Origin: Gracilaria domingensis
Taxonomy: Eukaryota; Rhodophyta; Florideophyceae; Gracilariales; Gracilariaceae
DNA length: 64,000 nt
Reading direction: 5' to 3'
Assembly (NCBI GenBank): GCA_022539475.1
Contig: VCMS01000112.1
Span: 96,810-160,809 of the forward strand
Below, piece by piece: positions 63,501 through 64,000 of this stretch (its first letter is position 1; each line of letters opens with the position of its first letter). The translations under genes and the position numbers were made by a program. The notes beneath the pieces were generated by a model. The model searched no databases and was not told where the DNA came from. It was given only the letters and a program-made list of their open reading frames with translations.

Positions 63501-64000
63501 TAGGTGCGTTGTCGTTTGGTCAGGTGTCAAACTTTGCGGGTTGGGGTGGTAGCTTAGCTACCAAAGCGCAAGGTGTTACTCAGATTCTCTTTGCATTCCG
63601 CTTTCGGTTACGTCTGGGATCCAGCGCATCGTTCACGATGCGTGTTATGATCTGTTTGATGTCACACGCATCAATTCCGGGATACGGTCCTGTGAGATAA
63701 TATTGATTCGCATGGGGTACATGAACTCGCATCGTCGTGCGTCGGAAGTCCCCTCCAGGCGTACGCGGGCTATTTCGGCCCATAGTTCGGCAGATCGATC
63801 ATTGGATGGTACTGGTCTCCGATCCGCGTCTGACAGGTAGTAGGCGGGAGTGCGACGTCCCAGATGGTACAATCTCAGTTCTCAAAGTGCGGGCCCGGAG
63901 TTCTTACTCCTCTCTTTCTCCTTTCCTGTGTCCGATTAGGTTTGCAAGTTGCTTCACGATTACCGTTCGGGCTCTTCTGAGGGGGTCACGTAGGCCGTCG
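63501..64000. other. Left part of element 3 leader or start of its 5' LTR
   Basis: No gene is recognised. This stretch lies upstream of Gag in element 3 and should hold its leader; the LTR was not identified here and may start beyond the window. Confidence 0.35.

Larger units (their letters stand above)
53541..64000 (-). mobile_element. Ty3/Gypsy chromodomain element 3, runs off the right edge
   Basis: Minus-strand order from the right: Gag relic (63500-62796), protease region (degenerate), linker, reverse transcriptase, RNase H, integrase and a chromodomain (57574). Beyond lies an opposite-strand gene (54944-57283), then about 1.4 kb that should hold the 3' LTR (53541-54900). It is the best preserved of the three Gypsy copies, with one frameshift and one stop in pol. 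Its other LTR is not within the window. It probably interrupted the gene ending at 53543. Confidence 0.85.

Overview
This is nuclear DNA of a eukaryote, dominated by transposable elements in many stages of decay. The host genes lack introns. One encodes an acetylornithine aminotransferase with a Ser/Ala/Pro-rich N-terminal leader of the organelle-targeting type. Together with Ty3/Gypsy chromovirus-type, GalEa-like Copia, DIRS-like, hAT and LINE remnants, this suggests a TE-rich alga. A florideophyte red alga is my best guess, by inference only: no rRNA or organelle gene settles it.

Layout. 1-2853: Gypsy element 1 (minus strand; gag, protease and start of reverse transcriptase, leaving the window on the left). 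3339-5455: decayed DIRS-like element (RT, RNase H, start of a tyrosine recombinase). 6983-8133: a 1,151-bp palindromic Copia derivative with 295-bp inverted arms around a gag fragment and a 5-bp target duplication. 8329-8960: Copia RNase H relic. 9374-10369: an LTR. 10452-12334 and 13886-19576: Gypsy element 2, with gag and pol on the minus strand and an extra gene on the plus strand. 19577-25800: remnants, a fold-back element and a solo LTR. 25803-28036: hAT transposase relic. 28420-32414: decayed unrecognised genes cut by a solo LTR. 32741-34712: a 31-bp periodic repeat, a PPR gene fragment and long palindromes. 36300-38090: a second DNA-transposon-like relic. 39719-44305: Copia element split by a solo LTR that itself holds another solo LTR. 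44740-47521: solo LTR, second Copia gag copy and LINE tail.

47960-53543 is the only host-gene-like block. It has an acetylornithine aminotransferase gene (minus), a head-to-head coiled-coil protein gene (plus), and a gene for a cysteine-peptidase-like protein (plus). The last stops just after its putative catalytic His, where Gypsy element 3 begins.

53544-64000: Gypsy element 3, with a chromodomain integrase. Its gag-pol (minus) has a frameshift and a stop, while an open 779-codon gene lies on the opposite strand. The most interesting point is that elements 2 and 3, though different, carry homologous opposite-strand genes in the same place, convergent with pol, each with a TATA-like box just upstream. 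This looks like a conserved accessory gene of a Gypsy lineage, coding for a protein with an RGG-rich tail. Nothing in the window matches a bacterial operon, CRISPR array, rRNA or tRNA gene.
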